From: Pleurotus djamor
Taxonomy: Eukaryota > Basidiomycota > Agaricomycetes > Agaricales > Pleurotaceae
DNA length: 11,698 bases
NCBI GenBank assembly: GCA_029747585.1
Contig: JAPEVF010001267.1
Coordinates: 1 to 11,698 of the forward strand
Direction of reading: 5' to 3'
Below, piece by piece: positions 1 to 8,368 of the stretch. How positions within the stretch are numbered: position 1 is the first letter of the stretch; each line of letters opens with the position of its first letter. A program made the translations under genes and the position numbers. Under the pieces are notes generated by a model. It had not been told where the DNA came from, made no database searches, and saw only the letters and a list, made by a program, of their open reading frames with translations.

Positions 1-96
1 TTGAACGCGAACAATTCCTTTGGTTGCTTGAAAGAGTCGAGATCTTGAGATTAAATATTCAGTGCTAAATACTAGAAAGGTTCGCGGCCCACTGCC
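1..96. other. 3' flank of the sorting nexin gene
   Basis: Short AT-rich stretch downstream of the stop codon of the minus-strand sorting nexin gene. On the minus strand it includes AATATTTAAT, which could serve as an AT-rich 3'-end signal, but no canonical AATAAA is present. It is presumably 3' UTR and flank. I see no gene in it. Confidence 0.4.
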
Positions 97-2612
97 CTAC
101 CAAAAGAAACTCAATACACTCCCCCGACTAGCCTTATTCAGCGGGCTCGTTCCTCCTAACAACATCCCCATCCCTTCCTGAATTGCCACACTAACGGGTC
201 GCATAGGCGTGGAATCGTATACATGAGGACAAGGCTGCGGCAATGGGTTATACGTTGACCCAAGCAATCGAGGGTTCTCTAGATCACGTTCGTACATCGA
301 TGGTTTGCGTGGAGACGCGCCACCCTCAGAGTAATCTGGCTCATCAAAGGCCTGGCGAGCGGAGCGCAAACGCGAGAGAACATGTTCGTAGAAGTGTATT
401 TCCCCGTCGAGATGCTCCTTTGTAATGGTACTGAAATCTTCGATTTTCTGTGTGTGGTAGGTTTCCATTTCGGCCATGGTTGTGTTGAGGACGGTCTCGC
501 ATCTTGAAGCGACGTCTTCGTTCTCCTGCAATATCCGTGAAAATAGTTTAGTCAGATATTAATCTAGATAATGTATGAAGGAAAGGGAAATGCGAACCAA
601 ACCAGCGTGGGTAGCTTCTTTGAAGCGCGATAGCGTTGAACGATGCGTTGTTATAACGCTCTGGAAGAAGGATGAGACCGATGGTGATTAAGGGCGTATG
701 GAACGGCCACGAACTTCGTAGAGCGACGACGGATGAGCTACACCCTTAAGGGATTCATGTGTAGCTAACTGGGTTCGTCGAGCCTAAGAGATGTGTCAAT
801 CCAAGCTCACAACGGAGATGAGGGTCATTGCGGGGTACATGATCGTCATACAGATCGGCTATGTTCTGGAGCGTATCACTGGTCTTTTGCATAGCTTTCG
901 TGAGCTTAAGACAATCTACGCAACTCGCGTTAAGTGTGTTGCTATGGGCCGAGGGAAGGGAGTACCTTCACAGTCCTCCCTCCAGCACCAAGCTCCGTCC
1001 TCATTGAGGAGACCGTTGGTTTTGGGGTCAAAGTCGTTGTCTTCCTCCGTTATACCGGGTGTCGGTACACTTGCCAGAGGCTTAGATGTGATCAGCGACA
1101 AAAGGGAGTAAGATAGAAGTCTTTCGGACTTCGACATTTCTAAGAGGTGAACTCAGTTCGGAGTCATTTCAGAGGTGGTGATAAATCCCATACCGACACG
1201 AGCTTCACGAACCCGTCCAAAGACACTCCGTAAGGTCTGAACACCCTGACCGAGAGCTTTGGTGTGGACATCAAAACGTTCGACGGTTTCGGAAGTATCA
1301 TCGATGTCAAGGTTAAAGGCAGGATGGAAGACACGCGCATAGAATGAAGGTCCAGCAGGCGGCAATGAAAGGTGCTGAGGAACCAGCCGCTTCCACTCCT
1401 GTGACGGAAAAAACGTAGGTAAAACGTAGCAGAGCGGGTGTGAAGGTCTTACAAGGTCGCTCTCACAGCCCAAGAAGAAGGTAACAACCTCAGCATAGCG
1501 AGCAACTGGGTGTCGGACGACGCGACCTATATATCGCTCCAGATCGCCTCGGCGAGCTTCTACGAAAGCTTCGCTGAATCTCCCGGCGTATTGCTTATCA
1601 GGCAAAGGTGGCAGGGCTATACCAGGGAGCCTGCGAGTTAGAGCGGTATGCAGGATGACGAAATGTGAAAATCGGCGGTAGACCGTCACACGAGTAACTG
1701 GTGTATCGGGGGATTCTTGAAAGAGAGAAGTGACACTATACACCGTGTAGGCCCCTGTCAGAGTAGAAGATCGTTTCGACGGGGAGTGGACTAAGACGTT
1801 GAAAGGTGGCAATTTCGGTCTCCAGGTTGGACCAGCATCTACAAAATGTTGATCTGCTTCTCCCCCTCCAATTTGGCTGAGTCGGTTGTTATCATCGATG
1901 ACAGATGAAGTGCTCTCTTCTTTGGAATGGTGGCTCGAAGAGGCTACGGGGACGGCGACGTCAGAGCCTTTGAGAACCCATTCCTCCGCACCGCTGGTCA
2001 CGAAGCTAGAGAACCTGTTCAGGCTCTTTCCCCCCAGTAGGCTTTGTCGAAAACTGGGGAATGCATTCCGTAGATATTCCCCTGTGGTTTGGGGTACGAG
2101 TTTCGAGATGGTCGGGGAGCTACGAGGAGTGATAGAGTCCGTCGATTCCGTCGATGCAGTCCTCCGAGCCGCATCGGGTACGTGCACAAAATCTGCCGTA
2201 AACTAGACATCATGGGGCGCGTCACTCTTACCCAATGATGGCGCATACGCACTGTGTAATACGTTCTGGGTAGCAAACCAACTTCGTTGTCGGAATTCTT
2301 CACCAAACTCCAGCCATCGGGCAGATCTTCTTTGAGAACATGGATATCATCGCCAGCGACGACGCTGAGCTCTTTGAACTCGGGTTTCCCTTCAAAGTCA
2401 TACAAAGCTCGAGCTGGTCGCGTTGGGTAGTCCCCTATTTCTTGATTTGTTGCGTCGGAGTCGAGCTCATCGTCGGAAAGAGATCCTTCGCGCTCAAGAT
2501 GTTCAGTCCAGGCCGCCGACGTGTTCAAGCCAGCATCAAATTCTGATTGCGGTCGCGCGAAGTAGCTGCTCCCCGGGGACGATATCTTGCTGGCTCGGGG
2601 TAGAGTGGCCAT
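97..2612 (-). CDS. SH3-PX-BAR sorting nexin (SNX9-like)
   Basis: Seven exons: 2612-2249, 2192-1194, 1139-966, 915-839, 783-715, 660-598, 525-97. Introns are 56, 54, 50, 55, 54 and 72 nt, and the joined frame encodes 724 aa. An SH3 domain lies at about residues 66-122 (ALYDF start, DGW, final YYTV across intron 1). A Ser-rich linker follows. The PX domain is at about 250-365, with RRFSHF (294-299), PPLPDKQ and RRGDLERYI, the signature of a phosphoinositide-binding pocket. A BAR-type helical region runs from about 400 to 640 and is assembled from many small exons; it includes DLYDDH joined to ARRTQLATHESL. A disordered tail of about 70 residues ends it. SNX9-family proteins bind curved endosomal or plasma membranes and act in endocytosis and trafficking; the cargo here is unknown. 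The in-frame TGA at 1153-1155 falls inside intron 2. Donors GTTCGT and GTTCGC of introns 5 and 6 are non-consensus. It shares a 108-bp divergent promoter with the coiled-coil gene. Confidence 0.88.
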
Positions 2613-2720
2613 AATTTAAGGTTGCGTAGTGGAAATGCCCTTGTGGCCAAATCCGTCTGATGGTTGTTGACATGTCTCTGTAACAGCTCAGTTCCAGGCT
2701 TGTCTTTTCCCTCCAATGTC
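2613..2720. promoter_or_regulatory. Divergent intergenic promoter region
   Basis: 108 bp separate the start codons of the minus-strand sorting nexin (2612) and the plus-strand coiled-coil gene (2721), so both promoters and 5' UTRs must lie here or overlap the neighbouring gene. I see no TATA box or CCAAT box. An out-of-frame ATG at 2716 lies just upstream of the chosen plus-strand start. Confidence 0.5.
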
Positions 2721-3468
2721 ATGTCCCACAAATTTCCTGTCACTGAGGATTCGGACGAGTAAGTCCTTGGATTCTGAATGCGTATTGACCAGGATTCATT
2801 TATTAACTTGAAATAGTAGTGCACTCGAAGCTCAGAAGGCTCTGAATGCTGTATTCGAACGGGCTCCTACTCGACGCTTTCGCAAGGAACGGGAACGGGC
2901 TCTCTCGCATACACCTAAGGCAGCGTTGCTGTCGCTACTCATAACCAAGGAGTATGCGTCTAGGCAGACACGCCAGCTACTGGACGCTACGCTCTCCCAA
3001 CTTTCGGAGTCGACGCGCCGGCTGACACTTGCCGAGTCGTCTGACACCCCCAAGACGAGATACACGTCCGACCTCTCTCCCCAGCTCTCAGAGAAAGTTC
3101 TCAAGAGTCTCAGTGATGCCCAAGAAGCAGCGGCGAGAGCCCAGAGCAACGTAAACGCATACAAGCTGCAGTTGGAGGAAGCTCAGAAGGAAATCTTTCG
3201 CGCTCAAGAGGTTCTGCGGGATGTGGAGCGTCAGAGGGATGAGGCAGAAAGAAAGGCTGCAGAAGCCAGGGAGGTTGCCCGACAGATGAGAGAGGAGCAA
3301 TTGTTCATCGTCGCTAGGGAGGAGGGTAGACGGAGTGGTTTTGAGGACGGGTTCGAACATGGGAAACAGGTCGCCAAAGCTCATCGTGAACGGCGACGAG
3401 CCATCGAGGCAGAGCATCGACGATCTCGACGTCGGATGATAGAGGACGTGAAGCCGGAGCCCCCGCCA
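2721..3468 (+). CDS. Coiled-coil protein, 3' end missing
   Basis: I do not recognise a named family. Exon 1 (2721-2758) encodes MSHKFPVTEDSD and ends at a strong GTAAGT donor. The intron carries TTAAC as a likely branch site and ends at tandem TAG acceptors (2816 or 2819), both in frame. Exon 2 encodes a basic segment (TRRFRKERERAL, about 30-42), then a long charged Ala/Glu/Arg/Gln-rich helix with coiled-coil character (about 120-185), a Gly-containing break (RRSGFEDGFEHGKQ), a second very basic helix, and a DVKPEPPP segment. About 230 residues look genuine. From about 3468 the frame runs on to a stop at 3768, but those bases are the antisense of the SUN domain, so that tail (total 329 aa if translated) is not credible. 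The gene appears cut at the junction with the SUN gene. It may be a structural or trafficking scaffold; that is only a guess. Confidence 0.6.
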
Positions 3469-3475
3469 ATGTCCT
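3460..3475. other. Junction of two truncated convergent genes
   Basis: The plus-strand coiled-coil gene and the minus-strand SUN gene both lose family-like protein sequence within these few bases. There is no stop codon, 3' UTR or intergenic spacer between them. The SUN reading changes after W854 (codon 3468-3466) from a SUN-like sequence to GLRLHVLYHPT, which is the antisense of the coiled-coil exon. The coiled-coil reading changes after DVKPEPPP to antisense SUN. Two independent genes breaking at the same point suggests a deletion or an assembly join. Confidence 0.6.
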
Positions 3476-6078
3476 TCTGCTTCCTTCTGCTGTCGACGCT
3501 CCTCTCTCCAGGCAGCGAATCGTTTGAGATTGTCGAAACCCTCTACGAGACCCCAGACTTCCATCTCTCGGGGCGCGCTCCGGAGATCGTACGCAACGTC
3601 TTGGGGAACGTGCTCGACAACAAACTCTTCAATGACAACGGGCCCATTCAGAGCAACACCAAGGGACCCTTCCGTACCAGCGAAAGGCCAACAATGGCCA
3701 TTGTGAATTTCCGGGTGGAGGGCGGTGACAGGTGGACGGCCAACAGCGTACCCAGAGCCGGTAAATAAGCCGTAGATAGAACCACGGAGTGTCGATGGTT
3801 TGATTTCGTATGTGTCCGAGGTAAACGAAGGGAGAACACGAGCACCAGCGGAATACATGGCGTAATCAGGTTTGCCGAGGATATCTTTGGCGAAGTAGCC
3901 AATGACGATGGAACTGACAAGTTCAGAAAGGAGCGAAGACACGTCTTGACCGTCAGCGGTTTTGATCGTAAGGGAAGAGCCTGTCTTCGAGATAGGGAAC
4001 TTGCTCCACCACGGTTTGCTCCCATCCTGGGGCGACTTAGCCTGTTCAAGCGAGTCCTTGACGTTGCCTTCAACGGAGGACAGACGTTCTTCAAAAGTTC
4101 GTATTTGAGTGTAAACCTCCTCAGACATTCGCTGGTGATCTCCTTGATGTTTACCGAGGCTCTCGAGCTTGTCAACGATGTCGGCCATACCGCGCAGTCT
4201 GTCTCCAAGCGAGGCAACGTCCTTCCGGATAGCAGCCACTTCTCCAGTGTTAGCGCTCGGCCCAGTACCTTTGTTCGCCCGGTCGTTCTCGACGCGACCT
4301 TCCAACGTGGAAAGTTGTCCACCAAGGGAGCCCAATTGCCTACCCAGCTTGCTGAGATCACCGCCTAAGCTGCCTATTTGAACGCTCAAAGTCCCGACAC
4401 TGCTGTCCACAGTTCCCAAGCGTCCATCCAACGTGCCAATTTGACTCTTGAGCTTGCCGAGATCAGAAGAAACTCGCCCAATGTCCCCTGAGAAACTCCT
4501 GATGTTTCCGCTGAACTCGTCGCGTGAGCGGATGCCATCATTCCGAAGTTGGTCTTGCGACGCAGAGAGTTTGACATAGGCAGCTTCGATGGCCTGTAGA
4601 CGGGCGGAGATTTCGGCGAAGTCGGCCGGGGGAGCAACTGGAGGTACCAAGGTTCTGTTCGGTGTGTTCCAGACGGGAAGATAAGGGTGAATGGATGTCG
4701 GCAATAACGCGAAGTACCATCCCAGACATAGAACAAGGCCGATGGATAGGTATCTCTGGGGACCACTATGCGAAAATGGCATAATGGTCCTCAAGACTAG
4801 CCCCGTTAGCTTGCCGGAAAAGTAAAAGAAGCCGATGACTATAGAGGCCAGCCGATTCACGAGTCCTCCAAGGAAAGCACCAATTGAGAAAGATTTGGCT
4901 GCTGGTCGCGGGGTCGCCGAGCGGGATCGACGCGACGAGTCGGAAAGCACATGAGGGGAAAGAAGTTCCGATTCTTTGGAGGATTGACCGATTTCCAAGT
5001 CTTCATCGCCCTCTGGAATAGATGTGAGGCCCTGCTCAGCAAAGTCCATCGAATCGTCATCTACCAACGCCTGCGGTGGTACAGAAGAACGACGGATGGA
5101 GTTGGATTGCGACTTAACATGGTTGAGTACGTGTTAGTAAGAAAGACATGATAAGCGACTCACATTGTGTTCTTCCACGTCGTCACCCGCACTATCTTCG
5201 TCACCCTCTACATCACCCTTGCCTCCCTTTGACCGCCTCCGTTTCTTCTTATCATACTGGGCCACAGGTAGACTGGTCAATGGCCCTCCATTTGGCCCTC
5301 CCTTCTTACTCTTCCGCCTCCTCCTACGCCCGTCATCACCATCATAGTCTGAGTCTGATTGTTCCAAATCCGATTGACTGGGCTTGTACGCCTTGTTGTC
5401 GACAGACATGGTCTTCCGTCTGTGTGCTAGTGGTTTTCGGGTGGCAGTGGAGGTGGTGGGTTGCGAGGCTTCATATTGGGCCTCCTCCTGCTCGTAAGAG
5501 TAGCTAGTGTTCTCTGGTTGTCCGTTAAGGTTGGTTGTGGTTTCAGCGTCCGTGCCGCGTGCTCGCATGACGAACGAGACTGATTTGTTGTAGAGGCCAT
5601 TGACGGCTTCGACGAGAGGGCTTTTCCCCCGTTGATAGGATCGGTTCTCGAGACGAGTCTGGTCATCGTCTTGTTCCGAATCTGGCGCGACATTGGAGTT
5701 GACGGAACCAGACTTGGATAGTGGTTTGGTTGTTCGCTGTGGCCCAAAAGTTCGTCGAGGGGGAGGCGCCAGACGGCGTGAGCCAGTGTTTTGGGTCTCC
5801 TTCTCGTACTCGACGCTGGTGCTTCGTGGGATGTTTCTATATGACGCTGATGCGCCTGATGCCCAGGAGTCGTTTGGATTCATGGATTCACTCTGCAAAA
5901 CTGCCTGAGTAAAGGCCGTCGCGACGTTTACGGTGGTGTCCTTGAACTTTTCTGGGCTGCGAGGTGGTGAGGTGATGATCTTTGGTGCGCTGCGGTGTGG
6001 ATGGATAGTGTTTTTTCCGAGAAACGTGCTGTGATCTAATCTTCTTCCTTGGCCTAGAGGAGTTGAGGAAAAGGACAT
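3466..6078 (-). CDS. sad1: Sad1-type SUN-domain nuclear envelope protein, C-terminus missing
   Basis: Exon 1 is 6078-5164 and exon 2 starts at 5112, with a 51-nt GTGAGT...AAG intron. The start MSFSSTPLGQGRRLDHSTFL is chosen over an upstream in-frame extension. The N-terminal region of about 380 residues is disordered, with basic patches (GRRRRRKSKKGG, KKKRRRSKGG) suited to the nucleoplasm. Two hydrophobic segments follow (about 390-412 and 426-443). A perinuclear coiled coil comes next, with eight heptads at 520-575. The SUN domain starts near 720 with YSAGARVL and contains the core motif around NGHCWPFAGTEGSLGV and FVVEHVP. SUN proteins bind KASH proteins to form LINC complexes, positioning nuclei, spindle poles and telomeres. 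About 135 of roughly 190 SUN residues are present. The C-terminal part, which normally ends with a TCLYR-like motif and forms the KASH-binding face, is absent: the frame runs into antisense coiled-coil sequence and stops at 3088 (979 aa if translated). Confidence 0.85.
4303..4470 (-). repeat. Eight tandem heptads in the SUN protein stalk
   Basis: Residues 520-575 of the SUN protein fall into eight consecutive seven-residue units of the form x-x-x-[LIV]-[G/S]-[T/S/K]-[LV], for example KSQIGTL, DGRLGTV, DSSVGTL, SVQIGSL, GRQLGSL, GGQLSTL. Hydrophobics at positions 4 and 7 give the 3-4 spacing of a coiled coil, fitting the trimeric stalk known below SUN domains. Glycine right after the core residue in most units is unusual for such a stalk. 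Confidence 0.7.
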
Positions 6079-6273
6079 TTGTTCATGGAGGTAGGAAGAC
6101 AAGAAGTGTTGCAAGGTCAAAACCACGATCCACCGCAACACGCGCCTTGCTGTTGTCACGTGTTTGGGGACCAAAGCGTTGAATGCAAACACGCGCCAAC
6201 AACGCGACAACGCTTCGTCCACAGTGGCGACCAAGGGACTCTCGTGAGTTCAAACGTTCATGAGCTTTTGAAA
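6079..6273. promoter_or_regulatory. Divergent SUN/RMI1 promoter with ACACGCGCC repeats and an E-box
   Basis: 195 bp between the SUN gene start (minus) and the RMI1 start (plus). The 9-mer ACACGCGCC occurs twice on the plus strand, at 6138-6146 and 6189-6197, followed by a third ACGCG core in AACAACGCGACAACGC. A palindromic E-box CACGTG is at 6157-6162, between the two copies. ACGCG cores resemble MBF (MCB) G1/S sites and CACGTG resembles a bHLH site; both roles are inferred from motif only. No TATA box is seen. Confidence 0.45.
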
Positions 6274-7054
6274 ATGGAACTTCCCATTCAACTCACCGAC
6301 TGGCTTTCTCAGAATTTCCCCCGCCCGCGCATTGATCCAGTATTGACCCCCTTCTTGCCCAATTGACCCCCGTGCTCACTGATTTCTTTAAGGCCTGGGT
6401 CCAGGAATGCTACGCCTGGCTGACGGGGCCCGACGAAGGGCCCAAACACACCACGGTGCAATCTATCATCGACGGCGTTCGGGACCAGTTGCTCTTTTCT
6501 GCTTTAGCAGACTCGACTTTGCCTGATACAGGGCTCCCACCCAACTTGGCTACTTNGAATGGTGCTCGTCTTCCTGGGTCGCCGATCCTGGTCGAGGTGG
6601 TGCAGATAGAAGAGATTGGACATAGCGCTTTGAGCTTGCAGAAGACCATGGAGATGAGGGAAGACCGCAAGGCCGCTGGGGAAACGGAGGAAGGCGATCC
6701 TCTGGAGGAGGATGGGATAGGGGAGGTTGGTGGGAGGATACCAAAGTATCAGCGATCCATGCTCAAGCTGCACCTATCAGACGGCTGCACGACCGTCCCC
6801 GCGATCGAATACCGACGTCTCCCAGAGCTCGAACTCGGTGTCACAAAACTGGGATTCAAGGTCGGTTTTATCGCCCCTTCAGTCCCCCTATTTCATTGTC
6901 GTTGCAGATGCAGTTGAAAGGTGCTCTTGTCCGCGGCGGCGTTGTATTCCTCGAACCGAACTCGGTTACGCTGCTTGGATACCATAATACGGACCTGGAC
7001 GACGATGTGCAAAGGGATGTGCTGGCAAGGAGTTTGCGGTTTAGATTGGGGTAG
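6274..7054 (+). CDS. RMI1: RecQ-mediated genome instability protein 1
   Basis: Three exons: 6274-6339, 6393-6860 and 6908-7054, with introns of 53 nt (GTATTG...AAG) and 47 nt (GTCGGT...CAG), encoding 226 aa, close to the size of yeast Rmi1 (241 aa). The start of the protein (MELPIQLTDWLSQNFP) continues across intron 1 as RIDP-AWVQECYAWL, the N-terminal helical part of the RMI1 family. The OB-fold follows, with LPGSPILVEVVQIEEIG, MLKLHLSDGCTTVPAIEY and, after intron 2, the hallmark LKGALVRGGVVFLEPNSVTL. RMI1 stabilises topoisomerase III and promotes dissolution of double Holliday junctions with the RecQ (BLM/Sgs1) helicase in the nucleus. The Asp/Glu-rich loop inside the OB-fold (about 115-130) is where families vary in length. 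N6556 makes residue 77 ambiguous (TNG: Leu, Ser, Trp or stop) but keeps the frame. Confidence 0.9.
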
Positions 7055-7243
7055 GGATATTCAAATTCTCGTTTATCGGTCAGCGCTAACGACTTGCTTT
7101 ATACTCCCTGCACGGCCTCCATGATCTAATCATTCCATATGTTCCTTTGTCCCCTTGCCACTCGTGGTGGTCCTTTATAACCGTCCAGCCAACTTGAACT
7201 GGAAGAACCACAACCGCCACCTCGACCGCAACCGCAGCCAGAC
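7055..7243 (+). promoter_or_regulatory. RMI1 3' flank and promoter with TATA-like box
   Basis: 189 bp between the RMI1 stop and the next plus-strand start. A TATA-like TTTATAA at 7174-7180 lies 64 bp upstream of the ATG at 7244. It is followed by a CA-rich purine/pyrimidine leader (ACCACAACCGCCACC) typical of a fungal 5' UTR. The upstream half presumably holds the RMI1 3' UTR. Confidence 0.4.
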
Positions 7244-8190
7244 ATGGCCCCTCCGACTCGACCTACTGTTCCACTCCCTGCGCGAGCCAGTCTAGGTGGC
7301 TCTCCGCCGGTACCCGTGAACCCTCGACCTGCTCTCAGAGACGTAACTACTGAAGCACGACCTGGCCGTATTGACTCTTTCAACGACGACGACGACTTGC
7401 CGCATCGCCGAAAAATTCCACAAAGGCCCCCTCAAAGTGCTTCATCGAATGGCTCTATATTCCCGAGCACACGACCTTCGCAAGATACACTGGTACAACA
7501 ATTATCACCGTCTCGACGTGCAAGTGCAAGGTCAACACCCGCGACAGAGTCCACATCGAGTTACTTTACTTCTTCGGCTAGTTCCTCCGCCACTCGTGTC
7601 AATAGTGATAGCCAGGCGGTCCAGGATGCTCTACGTCTCAGCCCTCGTCAATCTATCTCGTCTGTCTTTGATGATCCTCAGGACCGTGTCTCTGCTCTTG
7701 ATATCTGGAGTGCCAGTCTTCGCACGCGAGGTGGCCGTCAAGGTTCGTCTCTTGCTTTTAGCTTTTAGCTCATATACGGAGTGATTAACTATTTGGGTGT
7801 GTAGTTGATGAGCCTGCTGAAGACCGGGCCGATATGAGCTCAGACTTTGGGGATGCGAGTATTGACGATGGATTCCTTGAAGCTCTCGATGAGGCAGAGC
7901 GTCAAGCTAGTCAAGTCGCTACCAACGCACCTCCTGCGCGTGCCAACGTCAGTTTATTTCTTCTCTCTCCAAACGGAACAATGAAACTCATATAGTAATG
8001 TTTATAGCCACCCCCGGAAGTCATATCTCTCGACGACTCTGACTCGGATGAGTTTGACGACAAAGAGAATGTCCCTGTGGCTACGAGACAGGTTCGCCGC
8101 CGCGTTCTAGGTGATCGACCGACTGCTTCGCAGCGTAGCACTACGAGCGCGGCAAACCTGGGTGTTTTGGAGATCAGTGATTCTGACTAA
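7244..8190 (+). CDS. Disordered acidic protein with SIM-like, KEN-box and D-box-like motifs
   Basis: Three exons: 7244-7742, 7805-7947 and 8008-8190, with introns of 62 nt (GTTCGT...TAG) and 60 nt (GTCAGT...TAG), 274 aa. I do not recognise a named family. The N-terminal 170 residues are Pro/Ser/Arg-rich and disordered, and include RPALRDVTT (28-36), close to a destruction box RxxL. Exon 2 holds an acidic amphipathic stretch, DASIDDGFLEALDEAER. Exon 3 holds VISLDDSDSD (219-228), a typical SUMO-interacting motif of hydrophobic core plus acidic/Ser tail, then KENVP (233-237), a KEN box with proline, a basic RRRVLGD with RxxL, and a second SIM-like VLEISDSD at the extreme C-terminus. KEN and D boxes are recognised by APC/C; SIMs bind SUMO. 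The same-strand position just after RMI1 would suit a genome-maintenance or mitotic role, but this is inference; a securin-like protein is one possibility. Confidence 0.72.
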
Positions 8191-8368
8191 TGCTTCCTTC
8201 TCGGTGGACTTGTATATAGCTTTTCCCCGTTGCCTCCAATGCTCACATACACGGTTAATAGTCATCATATCATTGTACAACTGTCCAATCGCAAAGCTAT
8301 CCATATCTACGTGTGTATAATTCATACGAGTCGAAGGGAAAGGGAGGTAAAGGTGAGGTGAGGTATAA
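8191..8368. other. Convergent intergenic 3' region
   Basis: 178 bp between the stop codon of the SIM/KEN protein (plus) and that of the DNAJC8-like gene (minus), holding both 3' UTRs. It contains a short AGGTG tandem repeat at 8351-8363 (AGGTGAGGTGAGG). No gene is seen. Confidence 0.5.

Noticed and set aside
1153..1155. In-frame TGA in the sorting nexin BAR region, as if a nonsense mutation
   Set aside because: A 54-nt intron with GTATGG donor and TTAG acceptor (1193-1140) removes it in frame and joins VREARV to EMSKSERLL, which continues the helix.
3088..3465. C-terminal extension of the SUN protein to the stop at 3088
   Set aside because: It is antisense to a convincing coiled-coil exon and shows no SUN-family character; it is run-on past the junction.
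3469..3768. C-terminal extension of the coiled-coil protein to the stop at 3768
   Set aside because: It is antisense to the conserved SUN core (NGHCWPFAG region), so it is almost certainly not real protein.
3946..4368. Plus-strand 140-aa open frame
   Set aside because: It lies fully antisense to the SUN coiled coil, has no recognisable domain, and looks like a shadow of codon bias.
5148..5507. Plus-strand Ser/His/Pro-rich 119-aa open frame
   Set aside because: It is antisense to the basic, disordered SUN N-terminus; low-complexity complement, no own features.
6079..6234. Extending the SUN protein upstream to an in-frame start at 6234
   Set aside because: MSFSSTPLGQGRRLDHSTFL at 6078 is a better start, and the upstream stretch holds the shared promoter motifs and lacks protein-like composition.
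8351..8363. AGGTG tandem repeat as a possible satellite or regulatory repeat
   Set aside because: Fewer than three full copies in a 3' flank; too short to mean anything alone.
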